A stretch of DNA of 37,156 bases, taken from a virus. Both the position numbers and the translations under genes were made by a program. The number at the start of each line of letters is the position of its first letter. Positions within the stretch are counted from its first letter, which is position 1. Under the pieces are notes generated by a model that worked only from the letters and a program-made list of their open reading frames with translations, was not told the DNA's origin and did not search any database. Of this stretch, positions 1 to 9,124 are shown one piece after another. Location of the stretch: IMG/VR virus record IMGVR_UViG_3300031951_000553, positions 1 to 37,156 of that record; one strand, written 5' to 3'.

Positions 1-70
1 GTACTAAACCAGCAGAACCAGCGGTTCCTCCTAATGAGGACGAACCTGTTGATACGTAGGCGTTAGCCAT
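1..70 (-). CDS. Probable major capsid protein, N-terminal 23 codons only
   Basis: An ATG at 70 opens a frame that stays open to the window edge and starts MANAYVSTGSSSLGG. A strong ribosome-binding site (TTGGAGGTGACGAT) sits just before the ATG. The gene directly follows the scaffold candidate, the usual place of the major capsid gene in the order terminase, portal, protease, scaffold, capsid. The small, Ala/Gly/Ser-rich start fits many capsid proteins, but 23 residues cannot prove the family. The gene is truncated by the window, not by mutation. The call rests on position and the strong RBS. Confidence 0.5.
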   Translation of the reverse strand, partial: MANAYVSTGSSSLGGTAGSAGLV

Positions 71-100
71 ATCGTCACCTCCAAGTGACTATGAACGGAA

Positions 101-577
101 TTATTGTGAGCGAAGTACATCCAATAACGCATCCATTGAATCTGCGTTATCAATGCGAAGATTTAAATCTTCTGCTCGGTCTGGGGTCATAGCATTTTGG
201 GTGAGTACATCTTGCTGCCTTAAGGCGGCTCTATCTACTTCACTTACTTTTGGCTCCTCTTTAGCAACTGTAATTCCGAATAAATCAGCGTTATCATCAA
301 GCCAGTTATTCACTGTCTCTTCGTTAACCTCTTCTAAATCCTTAAGAACTAATCTTGCTGCTTTAAGGTTGACACCCTTCTTTTCTAGGACTTCTTTGAC
401 TGTACGCTCACGCTGCACCTTGGATAATCCCTCAAGTTGCTCAGTGAGTTCTTTGATACGCTTTTCATCATTGCGCTTGGCTTTTCGTAACTTTTTAAGT
501 AAGTCACTTCCATCCAGTTGCACATTGTTGTCGGTATCTAGGTCGTCTTCGTCTTCATCCCAGTAGTTGTTGCTCAT
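101..577 (-). CDS. Probable capsid scaffolding protein
   Basis: This 158-residue protein has a very acidic N-terminus (residues 5-15, DEDEDD-type), a charged Lys/Glu-rich helical middle (about 25-75) likely to form a coiled coil, and an acidic C-terminal half. Small size, high charge, helical content and the position directly before the capsid gene are typical of scaffold proteins, which form the internal core of the procapsid and then leave or are cleaved. The start is placed at the ATG at 577 (MSNNYWDEDEDD), with AAGGG upstream; a longer TTG start at 610 would add 11 residues without acidic character and is less likely. A proteasome-like protease encoded in the same operon could be what removes it. 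No sequence motif proves the role. Confidence 0.6.
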   Translation of the reverse strand: MSNNYWDEDEDDLDTDNNVQLDGSDLLKKLRKAKRNDEKRIKELTEQLEGLSKVQRERTVKEVLEKKGVNLKAARLVLKDLEEVNEETVNNWLDDNADLFGITVAKEEPKVSEVDRAALRQQDVLTQNAMTPDRAEDLNLRIDNADSMDALLDVLRSQ

Positions 578-620
578 AGCAACCCACCCTTCTATTCGTT
601 GTAGTCGCAAGCCTCAGATT

Positions 621-690
621 CTGGTCGGGGAACCAGGCTGGCTCTTGCTATCGGTCTAGTACGCTATGTGAGGCCGATTGATTCACATAG
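621..690 (-). other. Two hairpins in the gap before the scaffold gene
   Basis: The 125-base gap 578-702 holds no gene. It contains CTGGT(621-625)/ACCAG(632-636) and a perfect 8-bp inverted repeat CTATGTGA(664-671)/TCACATAG(683-690) with an 11-base loop. Neither is followed by a T-run in the direction of transcription, so a simple terminator is unlikely. They may shape the mRNA leader of the scaffold and capsid genes, which usually need high expression, or mark a processing site. Confidence 0.4.
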
Positions 691-702
691 GATTCTATTT
701 GT

Positions 703-1968
703 TTAAACCATACCTCTGGTTTGAGAAGCAAATGACCTGCTGCCTGCTGTTCCAGGACGTCTGGAAAATCTTGCTCCTTCACGTTCTGCTAAATCTGCAA
801 GTCTTTGAAGTTCAATAGCATTCTGGTCAAATGTTGCTGACACTGCTTGCTCTGTTGTGTAAGCCTGTGTTGGGGTTATGCCAGTTTCAAATGATGTTAA
901 CCTTTGGGCCTCTGGTAATATTTGCGCTACTCTTCCGAATTGTGGACCTGCAGTTTGGAATGTCTGACCCTTAGAAACCAAGTCAGATGCTAGTGCTTCG
1001 CTTACTTCAATTCCCTGCATACCACCCGCAGCAATTACTCCAGCCTTCTTGACCGTACGCTCTAATTGCTTTACACCCTCTGGGCCAGTTAATAATGCTT
1101 GAGCAAGTTGCGCCCTAGTTGCTGTTGGCAATGTCTTTGCTATCTGTTGTTTAACTGGGGCTGGCGCATTATCAATTAAATCAAATACATCAGTAATAAT
1201 TTCAACGCTTTCATCTACTGATTTACCAGTAGCCATAACTGTGTTTAAAAATGTTTCATTTGCTAAGTCACCCAATGCTGAGCGACGAAGAATGTCACCT
1301 AGTCTTTGTTGGGACTTTATATACTCTGCAATAGTTGGTACATCAATTGCTTCACCTTTTGCACGACGTTCTTGTAGTTTAAATATACCACTGAATCGAT
1401 TTGTAAACTCTGGTATAGATTTTTCCTGTTGTGCTTGATACAGTGAAAGATTAATTGCATCCTGTATGGTTGCACCATCTTTGTAGAATCCAGAAACTAA
1501 TCTATATAGTTCAGATACATAAGGCTTTGACGCCTCTTCTTTACCCATAAGCAATGACAGAGTATTAATAAAAAAGTCTCTAGCAAGTACTGGACCAGTA
1601 GCAGTCGGAGTAGGAGTGCTAACTATTGGAGTTACTTGTGCGTTAGGTTGAGTTACTGTTGATACTGGTTGAAGTGCACCAGTGTTTGGGTTAACCGTAT
1701 ATCCCAATGCCCCAGCCTGAGTTTGTAATTTTTCTGTTTGAACATCTACGCCAGCAAAAACCTTTTCAAATTGTGCCCTAATTTTAGGGTCTTTAATTTG
1801 AGATACGTTTGCTCTTGCCTCTTCATAGGTTGTGGCTCTAGTTGTAGTAGCAGGCTGATTAGTAATGTTTCTTACAACATCAACTGGACTTGGTTGTGCG
1901 TTTAGTGCTGCAAGTTGACGCTCTAAATCTTTCGCTAACTTGTCTGCCTCTGTTTGTTTCCTGGCCAT
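703..1968 (-). CDS. Probable virion-internal structural protein, 421 aa
   Basis: No family is recognised. The protein starts MARKQTEADKLAKDLERQLAA, a charged helical segment, then has a low-complexity Thr/Pro/Val linker (about residues 85-125), a largely alpha-helical middle and a C-terminus rich in Arg/Ser. The ATG at 1968 shares one base with the stop codon of the upstream 288-residue gene. It sits between the giant 1689-residue protein and the scaffold. Together with the 288-residue protein it forms a pair of helical, Ala/Gln-rich proteins of the kind found as internal core or ejection proteins in short-tailed phages. That role is inferred from position and composition only. Confidence 0.45.
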   Translation of the reverse strand: MARKQTEADKLAKDLERQLAALNAQPSPVDVVRNITNQPATTTRATTYEEARANVSQIKDPKIRAQFEKVFAGVDVQTEKLQTQAGALGYTVNPNTGALQPVSTVTQPNAQVTPIVSTPTPTATGPVLARDFFINTLSLLMGKEEASKPYVSELYRLVSGFYKDGATIQDAINLSLYQAQQEKSIPEFTNRFSGIFKLQERRAKGEAIDVPTIAEYIKSQQRLGDILRRSALGDLANETFLNTVMATGKSVDESVEIITDVFDLIDNAPAPVKQQIAKTLPTATRAQLAQALLTGPEGVKQLERTVKKAGVIAAGGMQGIEVSEALASDLVSKGQTFQTAGPQFGRVAQILPEAQRLTSFETGITPTQAYTTEQAVSATFDQNAIELQRLADLAEREGARFSRRPGTAGSRSFASQTRGMV

Positions 1969-2834
1969 TATACTCCAAATCCAAGTGCTCTACCAAGTTC
2001 GTTTGCTGCGTCTATAGCATTGTTAATTTCTGCTCTAGTCTTGTCTCTATTTGGGTGCTTAAGTGCAGCACGGGTTGCATCACCTACAGATACTGGTGGC
2101 ACTTTGCCAATGACGCCATCTGGTCTAATCAACTTATCAATAAATGGGTCATTTAAATTAAGAGTATCAATATCAACTTCCCAGGCATCTGCAATTGCTC
2201 TTAATACTGGATTAACTAAATCTCTTACAGTTGCCCCAGGTGTCGTCTTGAGACGTTCTGCATATTGTGGATATTCAGCAGCAGCCTTGGCTGCTAATTG
2301 AGTCTTATAATCGTTTGCGCTAATCTTGCCACTAGCAATTTGCTTAGCAGCCTCTTGAATTTCTACCTCAGATACAGTACTTAGGTTAAATCCTCTAGCA
2401 ACATTACGAGCCTCAGTAAGCGCATTTAAGGCTTTGGCTCCAAGAGTAGCCTCATCTTTAAAGTTTACCTTTGACCAGATAAAATCTCTAGTAAAAGACT
2501 TTGGGTCAAAAAAAGATGGATACTTAGTGGTAACAATATTTTTAACGGTTGCAGCAATATCTTCAGTTTTGCCAGACGGAGTAGTGTCTTTAGCCTCACG
2601 GACAACGGTGTCTAATTGTTCGTTAGCCTTTTTGTTATAGGCCGCAACAAATGCCGCTATATCTTCTTTACTAAATTGACCAGTAAACTGAACATCTTCA
2701 GCAATGCTTTGAAGCAATTGTTTGGCTGCCGTAGGGGTAAGTTTAATGGCTTCCCTAGATATACTTTTTCCAGTGTCACCTTGTTTTAATTGTGCAATTA
2801 AAGCATTTAACGCTGCCTCTTGTTCTGGGGTCAT
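1968..2834 (-). CDS. Probable virion-internal structural protein, 288 aa
   Basis: A 288-residue, mostly helical protein (MTPEQEAALNALIAQLKQG...) with many Ala, Lys and Thr and no visible signal peptide or membrane segment. It overlaps the end of the 1689-residue gene by four bases (ATGA type) and the next gene by one base, so the three are probably translationally coupled. Its place between portal and scaffold genes argues for a structural or assembly role. No catalytic motif is visible. Confidence 0.45.
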   Translation of the reverse strand: MTPEQEAALNALIAQLKQGDTGKSISREAIKLTPTAAKQLLQSIAEDVQFTGQFSKEDIAAFVAAYNKKANEQLDTVVREAKDTTPSGKTEDIAATVKNIVTTKYPSFFDPKSFTRDFIWSKVNFKDEATLGAKALNALTEARNVARGFNLSTVSEVEIQEAAKQIASGKISANDYKTQLAAKAAAEYPQYAERLKTTPGATVRDLVNPVLRAIADAWEVDIDTLNLNDPFIDKLIRPDGVIGKVPPVSVGDATRAALKHPNRDKTRAEINNAIDAANELGRALGFGV

Positions 2835-5800
2835 TGGCTTCCGTCTTTCTTGGTGGCATCTTTCATAGTATCCTCTTCAAAGTAACGATTAATTAAAAGT
2901 TGCACTTTTGGGTGCCAAGTTTTTGAAATATTATCAATATACTCTATATAATTATTTTTTAATATAGACTTATTTGGACTACCATATGGCAATCCCTGAT
3001 AAGCAGATACAACAGTATTTCTTATCTCCATAAAAGTAGACATATCTTCCCATACTTTTGTCTTTCCGTATTTTTCCATCCAGGCTTCATTGTTTACAAT
3101 TTCATTTAAGCCATAAGCATAGCGGAAAGATTTGTCTCCACGTACCGCATCATTATACTCTGTCCACCAGTCTTCGCTTTGACTTCTAATGTATTCTCTT
3201 GCGTAAGTTCTTCTAGCCTCCAGCAAATCTGGATAGGAACGTAAAGATTTATTCTCTTTGCGGTTAGCAGCAACTTCTTTAAGTTTATCTGTAACCTCAT
3301 TATATAAACCCCAAGCACGGTTTACTTGTCTTTTTTGTTCCTCTTGCTTAGGATTTAACTTCAAGTTATTTAATAAACTACCATCTGGAAGTTTTGTCTC
3401 TGGGTCATTTAATATTCTATATACAGATAGATTAAATTCTTCTTTATTCATATCTACATCAAGGCCAAGCAGGCCAACTAGTTCTGGGTTTTGACTGGCA
3501 AGTTTTTCGGCTAAGCCAGTTGAGTCCTCAAATATGCGCTTATAGGATTCATAGTTGGGTTGAATATAAGACCTAGCACTTGAACCCTTAAACGTAACTC
3601 TATCTAATGGAAAGTTTGCGCCCATCTTAGCCGTAAATTCAGTGCCAGCAAGTTCACGGGCGGTACTCTCATTGTTAGCAATCATTCTATATTTGTTAAC
3701 TAATAAGTCATAAGCATCTTCGTATATAGCCATTGGGTTGGTATCAACTTTGGCAGGTGCGCCGAAAAATGATGCAAATGACCAACCTGCTCTAACTGCA
3801 AAGTTTTTTCTAGTATCACGATAGACAGTTTCAGCGCCAGGATATTTCATAATCTTTAATTCATCTAATGTTTTGTAATAATTATGAACATCTTTCCAAG
3901 AGTTCAAGAAATCTTGATTACCTTCAGGTCCGTTTAAATAAAACCAAGCATCTTTTGCCCAACGTGGAATAAATGAAGATGTCCAATCGGTTTGTGGGCC
4001 ATATGGAAATAAAACATCATAATTAGAGCCCAACCAGGACTTCATTAAGTCTTCCATATCTGGTTTACGCTTATAGATTTCTGATACCGCTATATTAGAA
4101 AATATAGATGGAGATGGATAGTTAAGTAAGAATCCAATAGAACGAGCATTTAATCTAATGCCCTTATCGCCAAAGAATCCCATTTCCTTGGTTCCTGGTA
4201 CTACTAAGTGTGTAGCCTTCATTGGGTCATCAGTAGGATTGCCGTACTGGTCTACACCAAATGACCTAAATGCTGCTTGATAGTTATATAGGAATTGACC
4301 TACACGTTCTGGATTCTTTAATGCAAATCGTCCATAACGATAAAAAGCATTAAGAGAAGCAGTAGGAAAAGCAGTTGCTATACGAGCAGCATACAGTGCT
4401 CTATTTTGTCTGCGAATTGTATAAAATGTTTTTTCGTTGGCTTCCAGGGCATCACGAGTTGCCGCTGCACGTAAAGAATTTATTCTGTCAAAGTCTGTGG
4501 TTCCATCTTTTTTTACAAAAGACATACCCTGCTCTGCTAATTGATTAGCCCGCTTGGCCAAAGCATCCGCAAAGAACATATCAGCGGTAGCAAAACGAAT
4601 TGGATTTTCTGGTCTAGTTAAATAACTAAATACTTTTGAAGCCCCACGACTAATTGCTCCTTCAATTTTATTTAAGTTACTGTATCCAAATTCAGATGCT
4701 GTATGAACATTAAATTCTAAAGGATGAATTGGGCTAAGTCTATTTAGTTCGTTACCTAAAATTTTAGCCAATTCAGCAGAGTTAACCTCTTTAGATAAAG
4801 CAAGTGCTTGTGCTTCAATATTAGGTAAATACCTATTCACTAAGCCAACTCTATCACGTACTGTTTCTACTATAAAAGATGGATTAACTTCTCCAAATTG
4901 CTGGAAATAAGTCTTGCCCTCAGAGGTAAGCCCCCAGTCAATTAATTCTTTTTCGGTAGCCCTAGCAAATATTTTATCTATTAATTTATCTCCACGAAGT
5001 CCACGATTAACAAAGTATGCTAATTCTTCAAAGTATAGTGGGTCATTTACAAAAGTAACGGTAGACGGTCCACGCCTTAAAATTAAATTGGAATGAACGC
5101 CAAGCCCAACCTCGCCAAGATAACCTGCGGACATTGTTCTTGAGTTAGAAAATTCTGGAGTAAAAGAAGAACCAAATTGATTTTTACTAAATAATGAATC
5201 AAATGGAATCCATTGTCCAGCAATCATTCTATATTGTTTCGGTTTTCCATAACGACGCTCTTTATAGGCAGCATCTTTTAAATATACATCAGCCTGGGCT
5301 GTACGTGCCTCGCCAAGTGAGCCGTAAATATCATCAATCTCTTTATATTGCCTAGCAATTTCCTTATTAGCAGCCAAAATTTCTTTAGAGTCTGGAGTAA
5401 GAGTATGTATAGAACCTTTAGCCTTAGTAATAGCAGATTTAGCATTAGCAATTTGGGCGCCATACTTGGCAGTTCCTTCAGGTAAAGATTCTAAAAATTG
5501 CACCCTACGTTCTAAAGAGGCAATAGTGGGAACCTTGGACATTTTAGCAAATGGCCTAACTGCATCACGCAGTTCAAACTCAATATCATCAACTAATTTA
5601 GATGCAGCCTTTAAGTCAGCCAAAATTAAAGGTCGATTATCTTTAAGAGTTTTAGGAGATAATTTAACCGCATATTTTTCTGGTTCTAAATATAATGCTG
5701 CGTGGGCAGTTAAATTGTCAAGTAAGTTTACTGCTTCATTTAATTGATTTGTTAAATCATTAACTGCCTTATCAACCGCTTTGAATTCTTTTTTATTTAA

Positions 5801-7900
5801 AACCTTATTTGCTGTACCTAAGACTCTTTGTTTGTTGTTAAACAAGAAGTTTTTGCTCATAGTGGGAACGCCATCTATAACAGCCTTGTTTCCAAATGCC
5901 ATCATAGAACTAAGTGATGGTTCAAATAAAGAGTTTTTTGGAATATAGGTTAAGCGACCAAGTGCGCCTATAGTCCAATATTTATTAAATGTTTCATAAA
6001 AAAACTTAATTGCATCGTTAGTTTGGTCTAATGCTTTTTTAGATTTGCTTTTTTGTATAGCGGTATTAAGTTCTCTCTCAATTATGCCCCAAGGAACCAT
6101 ACGTCGACTTTCAATTAATTGACGTTGAGTTTGTGGGTTAACAAGAATGCGTTCGCTTTGTGCATCCATTCCGTAACCTTTTTGGGCTATAGAATTGGTT
6201 GCACCAAATATTTGATTTTTTATTTCTGTAGTAAAAGATTTTATTGCACCAGCGTCAGAAAAGCCTTTTGTGTAACCAATGATTAAACCCATTTGGTCGT
6301 CTAATTTATCAAGGATATTATTACGCTCTATATTTGTTTTTGCATTAACAAACTCGGATTTGATTTGAGTCCTATACTCACCAGCACTTATTGAATCCCT
6401 AGGTGTAATTTTTATTAAATTTGAACCATTGCGGAATAAATCAATATCATCAAACCAAGCATCAATTTCTTTTAATCCATCAAGTGGACGAGCGCCCGAA
6501 TAGGTAACAAATCCCAGAGGTTTTTCGGTGCCAACAAATCTAACAATTTTTGTAATAGGACCATTTAAAGAACGACCAAGAATTCTTTCTTCAATTCCGC
6601 CCATTTTGGTAAAATCTCTAGTTATGGAGGCGGTTTTTAAATCTTGGAATTTCTCACGAGTTTTAATAAATGTGCCTCTACCAACAATTGGCTCCATTGG
6701 TACATAGTCTCTTCCAAACATAGTTGGAGTACCAGTTTTGGAGTCAAGCAAGGCATCTTTAATAAATTGATATTCAGGCACTTTGGCGATTGCATCATCA
6801 AATGCTGCATTTAAGCGAGTCCAAGCCTCATCTGAAAACTCTAATGGCTTGCCTTCTTCAATTCTTCTTGCACGAAATACAGAGTTCATATCTGCAATTT
6901 CATAAAGGTCTGCAGGAACATTTTTAGATAATCTATCTAATGCTGGCAGGTATCCCTTGTCGGCAAGAATTAAATCTTTAACTGTATTTGGGTCTGTTGC
7001 TCTTTGGATGGGACCATAAAGATTAATGTTATTTGTATATTTGTTAAGTATTGTGGATACTTCTTCTATATCTGAAGTACTTGCTAACTTATTAATATCA
7101 TTTCCAATTGTGGTTTGACGACCAGATGCTGCGCTACTTTGGCTATATAGAATGCCATCGTCAATGTCTTTTTCAATCTTACTAAAGTTATTCGCCTTGG
7201 TTGTTAAACCAGCCTTGCGAGCGCCCAAGTAGCCACTTTTAGCAGCGAGGCCAAATGCACCGCTAATCGCTAAATTGGATACTGCAAAATCTACTGTTCC
7301 AGTAAAATATTTACCAACTGTATTATCAACAAATGCTCTTTGAATATCATCATCATTCCACAAATTAATTTCGTCTAAATTAATTCCGCCCTTATCAAAT
7401 ACAAGATTGGTAATTTCTTTGATTGGATTTAGGTCTGATTTAGTTAATGCTTGTCCAAGGCTAACTTCTTCAGAGCGGTTATAAGCCTCTGTAATATCTG
7501 ATAATTGAAATCCTTTAGTAAATTCATCTGAATACAAAGGTGAATCAAGGTCCGTGAGTAATGCTGCGGAAGCAATTGGTCGGGTAATATATGGAGATAT
7601 AACTTCGTCGTGAAGTTTTACTCCAGCCTGTAATACTAAGTCATTGCTGGTTGCCTGGTTCTTTACTGAATACTTTAAATTTTCTTTAACAATCGCTTGC
7701 GCTTCTTTTTCTAAACCCAGAGCACTTAATTGTCTACTAGTTCCAATATCAACACCAGCGGAAATGGCAATGTTTGAAATAGCCTGAGAAGGTGAGGCTA
7801 GGTTACCAGTAAATGTACCTATAAAAGTTTCAGGAATCTTGGCAATTGCACCACCAACAGGTTTGGCGATATTGTCTAGGAAACTACTCCATAATGACAT
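2831..7900 (-). CDS. Giant 1689-residue protein, candidate internal virion / DNA-ejection protein
   Basis: This is by far the largest gene of the window. The N-terminus (MSLWSSFLDNIAKPVGGAIAK) is followed by amphipathic, Ala/Gly-rich stretches (about 15-60 and 190-225) and then long helical regions rich in Lys, Asp and Asn. No signal peptide, enzyme motif or repeat array was recognised. It lies in the head operon between protease and scaffold, not between tail genes, which argues against a tape-measure protein. Short-tailed phages commonly package very large internal proteins (T7 gp16 is the model) that leave the head with the DNA, and size and position fit this. No homology to gp16 can be claimed from reading alone. 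Alternatives are a virion-packaged enzyme or an unusual tape measure. Confidence 0.45.
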   Translation of the reverse strand: MSLWSSFLDNIAKPVGGAIAKIPETFIGTFTGNLASPSQAISNIAISAGVDIGTSRQLSALGLEKEAQAIVKENLKYSVKNQATSNDLVLQAGVKLHDEVISPYITRPIASAALLTDLDSPLYSDEFTKGFQLSDITEAYNRSEEVSLGQALTKSDLNPIKEITNLVFDKGGINLDEINLWNDDDIQRAFVDNTVGKYFTGTVDFAVSNLAISGAFGLAAKSGYLGARKAGLTTKANNFSKIEKDIDDGILYSQSSAASGRQTTIGNDINKLASTSDIEEVSTILNKYTNNINLYGPIQRATDPNTVKDLILADKGYLPALDRLSKNVPADLYEIADMNSVFRARRIEEGKPLEFSDEAWTRLNAAFDDAIAKVPEYQFIKDALLDSKTGTPTMFGRDYVPMEPIVGRGTFIKTREKFQDLKTASITRDFTKMGGIEERILGRSLNGPITKIVRFVGTEKPLGFVTYSGARPLDGLKEIDAWFDDIDLFRNGSNLIKITPRDSISAGEYRTQIKSEFVNAKTNIERNNILDKLDDQMGLIIGYTKGFSDAGAIKSFTTEIKNQIFGATNSIAQKGYGMDAQSERILVNPQTQRQLIESRRMVPWGIIERELNTAIQKSKSKKALDQTNDAIKFFYETFNKYWTIGALGRLTYIPKNSLFEPSLSSMMAFGNKAVIDGVPTMSKNFLFNNKQRVLGTANKVLNKKEFKAVDKAVNDLTNQLNEAVNLLDNLTAHAALYLEPEKYAVKLSPKTLKDNRPLILADLKAASKLVDDIEFELRDAVRPFAKMSKVPTIASLERRVQFLESLPEGTAKYGAQIANAKSAITKAKGSIHTLTPDSKEILAANKEIARQYKEIDDIYGSLGEARTAQADVYLKDAAYKERRYGKPKQYRMIAGQWIPFDSLFSKNQFGSSFTPEFSNSRTMSAGYLGEVGLGVHSNLILRRGPSTVTFVNDPLYFEELAYFVNRGLRGDKLIDKIFARATEKELIDWGLTSEGKTYFQQFGEVNPSFIVETVRDRVGLVNRYLPNIEAQALALSKEVNSAELAKILGNELNRLSPIHPLEFNVHTASEFGYSNLNKIEGAISRGASKVFSYLTRPENPIRFATADMFFADALAKRANQLAEQGMSFVKKDGTTDFDRINSLRAAATRDALEANEKTFYTIRRQNRALYAARIATAFPTASLNAFYRYGRFALKNPERVGQFLYNYQAAFRSFGVDQYGNPTDDPMKATHLVVPGTKEMGFFGDKGIRLNARSIGFLLNYPSPSIFSNIAVSEIYKRKPDMEDLMKSWLGSNYDVLFPYGPQTDWTSSFIPRWAKDAWFYLNGPEGNQDFLNSWKDVHNYYKTLDELKIMKYPGAETVYRDTRKNFAVRAGWSFASFFGAPAKVDTNPMAIYEDAYDLLVNKYRMIANNESTARELAGTEFTAKMGANFPLDRVTFKGSSARSYIQPNYESYKRIFEDSTGLAEKLASQNPELVGLLGLDVDMNKEEFNLSVYRILNDPETKLPDGSLLNNLKLNPKQEEQKRQVNRAWGLYNEVTDKLKEVAANRKENKSLRSYPDLLEARRTYAREYIRSQSEDWWTEYNDAVRGDKSFRYAYGLNEIVNNEAWMEKYGKTKVWEDMSTFMEIRNTVVSAYQGLPYGSPNKSILKNNYIEYIDNISKTWHPKVQLLINRYFEEDTMKDATKKDGSQ

Positions 7901-7909
7901 TATATCTCC

Positions 7910-8104
7910 TTAAATTCTTTTACGTTTAGGGGTGCTACCTTGAGGTTGTTCTTGCGTGATTGCTTCTATAAAAGCATCTCTATCATCTACTGAGTCCCAA
8001 GGGATTAATGATAGTTTAACTATTATTCCTAGATTTTGATAACCTAAAGAATTTGCAAATTTATCTACATTGTCAAAAATACTACCAGAAATAAATGCAC
8101 TCAT
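7910..8104 (-). CDS. Small head-operon protein, 64 aa
   Basis: A 64-residue protein (MSAFISGSIFDNVDKFANSLG...) ending in a basic tail (PKRKRI). Its ATG overlaps the stop of the upstream 152-residue gene by four bases (8101-8104), and it ends ten bases before the giant gene. Tight spacing supports a real, co-translated gene. No family recognised; a small assembly factor is possible. Confidence 0.55.
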   Translation of the reverse strand: MSAFISGSIFDNVDKFANSLGYQNLGIIVKLSLIPWDSVDDRDAFIEAITQEQPQGSTPKRKRI

Positions 8105-8559
8105 TGCATCTCTTTGATAATATAATTCAAAAATTGTTTATATGAATCTGGTGCGTCAGGGTCTTGACCAGCAGCAAGAAGTGATGGACCATATTTGTTT
8201 ATGATTGCTTTGTTTTCAATTAATCTTTCATCATTGCGAAGCGAGGCTGGTAATACACTTTCTCCTGCGCCACGTCCAAAGTTTACGCCAGCGGATTGTG
8301 GCTCCATTGGTCGTTGAGTATCATCTAATAAAGTTCTGATAGCACCCATATCAAGTGCTGGTGTTCCTTCTGCTTTTGCCAATTTTGCTCCACCTTGTTG
8401 CGCCATAGTTTCTACTCCAGTAGAACCTAAACTTTTCATATCTGGTATATACATATTTGGTTGACCATCTTTAGAGCCTGCGCCACCATTTGCCGACACA
8501 CCAAATTTATTTTGTGGAGAGTCTGGTCGGTTACCACCACTGTTTTCGTTGCCAGCCAC
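8101..8559 (-). CDS. Unknown head-operon protein, 152 aa
   Basis: The first two thirds are Gly/Asn/Pro-rich and look disordered (MAGNENSGGNRPDSPQNK...). The C-terminal third (about 105-152) looks helical and ends YIIKEMQ. It follows the proteasome-like gene with an eight-base gap and overlaps the next small gene by four bases. A disordered arm joined to a short helical domain would suit a virion assembly or linker protein, but no family is recognised. Confidence 0.5.
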   Translation of the reverse strand: MAGNENSGGNRPDSPQNKFGVSANGGAGSKDGQPNMYIPDMKSLGSTGVETMAQQGGAKLAKAEGTPALDMGAIRTLLDDTQRPMEPQSAGVNFGRGAGESVLPASLRNDERLIENKAIINKYGPSLLAAGQDPDAPDSYKQFLNYIIKEMQ

Positions 8560-8567
8560 TGTGCCTC

Positions 8568-9110
8568 CTACTTAATTTTCTTTGGTTGCTCTTTTGATAT
8601 ATAAGGGCCTGCAGTAAATGCAGTTAATTTAGATGCAATTTCCATTGCCTCGTAAGCGTCGGCTCCCGCATATATTGCACCCAGTGCATATGCTGCTCCC
8701 GAACCTGCAGCGTATACTCCATCTGCAGATTTACTTATAGATAACTCTTGGTCAACATCAAAGATTTCTCCACCAACAGCCATTATAAATTGAAATCTAG
8801 TTTCTTTTGTATCTTCATCAAAATTGTAGCCATTATCTGTCATACATTTACGAAGAGATGGCATTGCCTTTGTAATCATAAAACGATAAAGGTCTTCTCT
8901 GTCTTGCTTTGTAGGAACTGGTGACTCCCAAATATGTTGCGCTATATCACAGGCTAATGTTTCACCAGAACCTGCAATTAAAAATGAACCATTCTCGGTA
9001 ATTTTTTTAACTTCAGGATGAGAATAAATTTTACCATCAGCATCAGTTGTCTGACTATCAGCAACTAAAAAACATTTATCCTTGTGCTCTATTCCAATTA
9101 TAGTTGTCAT
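8568..9110 (-). CDS. Proteasome beta / HslV-like Ntn-hydrolase, candidate head maturation protease
   Basis: The 180-residue protein begins MTTIIGIEHKDKCFLVADSQ. After loss of Met1, Thr2 would be the N-terminal nucleophile. Asp18 falls at the place of proteasome Asp17, and the Lys35-Lys36-Ile block aligns with the Lys33 region. A SGETLACD block (about 48-55) and a GSGAAYALGAI...ADAYEAMEIA block (about 132-157) match the conserved Gly-Ser-Gly and helix regions of 20S beta subunits and HslV. It lies between portal and scaffold, where tailed phages normally encode the prohead protease, and no other protease is visible in the head module. The fold assignment is well supported; the head-maturation role is inferred. 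Alternatively it could join or interfere with the proteasome of an actinobacterial host. Confidence 0.75.
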   Translation of the reverse strand: MTTIIGIEHKDKCFLVADSQTTDADGKIYSHPEVKKITENGSFLIAGSGETLACDIAQHIWESPVPTKQDREDLYRFMITKAMPSLRKCMTDNGYNFDEDTKETRFQFIMAVGGEIFDVDQELSISKSADGVYAAGSGAAYALGAIYAGADAYEAMEIASKLTAFTAGPYISKEQPKKIK

Positions 9111-9124
9111 TGTCCCCCACCTAG

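Noticed and set aside
153-566. Long open frame on the plus strand opposite the scaffold gene, and similar frames elsewhere
   Set aside because: They mirror genes on the other strand, have Ser/Leu/Arg-rich shadow composition, and lack ribosome-binding sites.
2831-7900. Tape-measure protein
   Set aside because: Length would fit, but it lies among head genes before the scaffold, with no tail chaperone or tail tube gene beside it.
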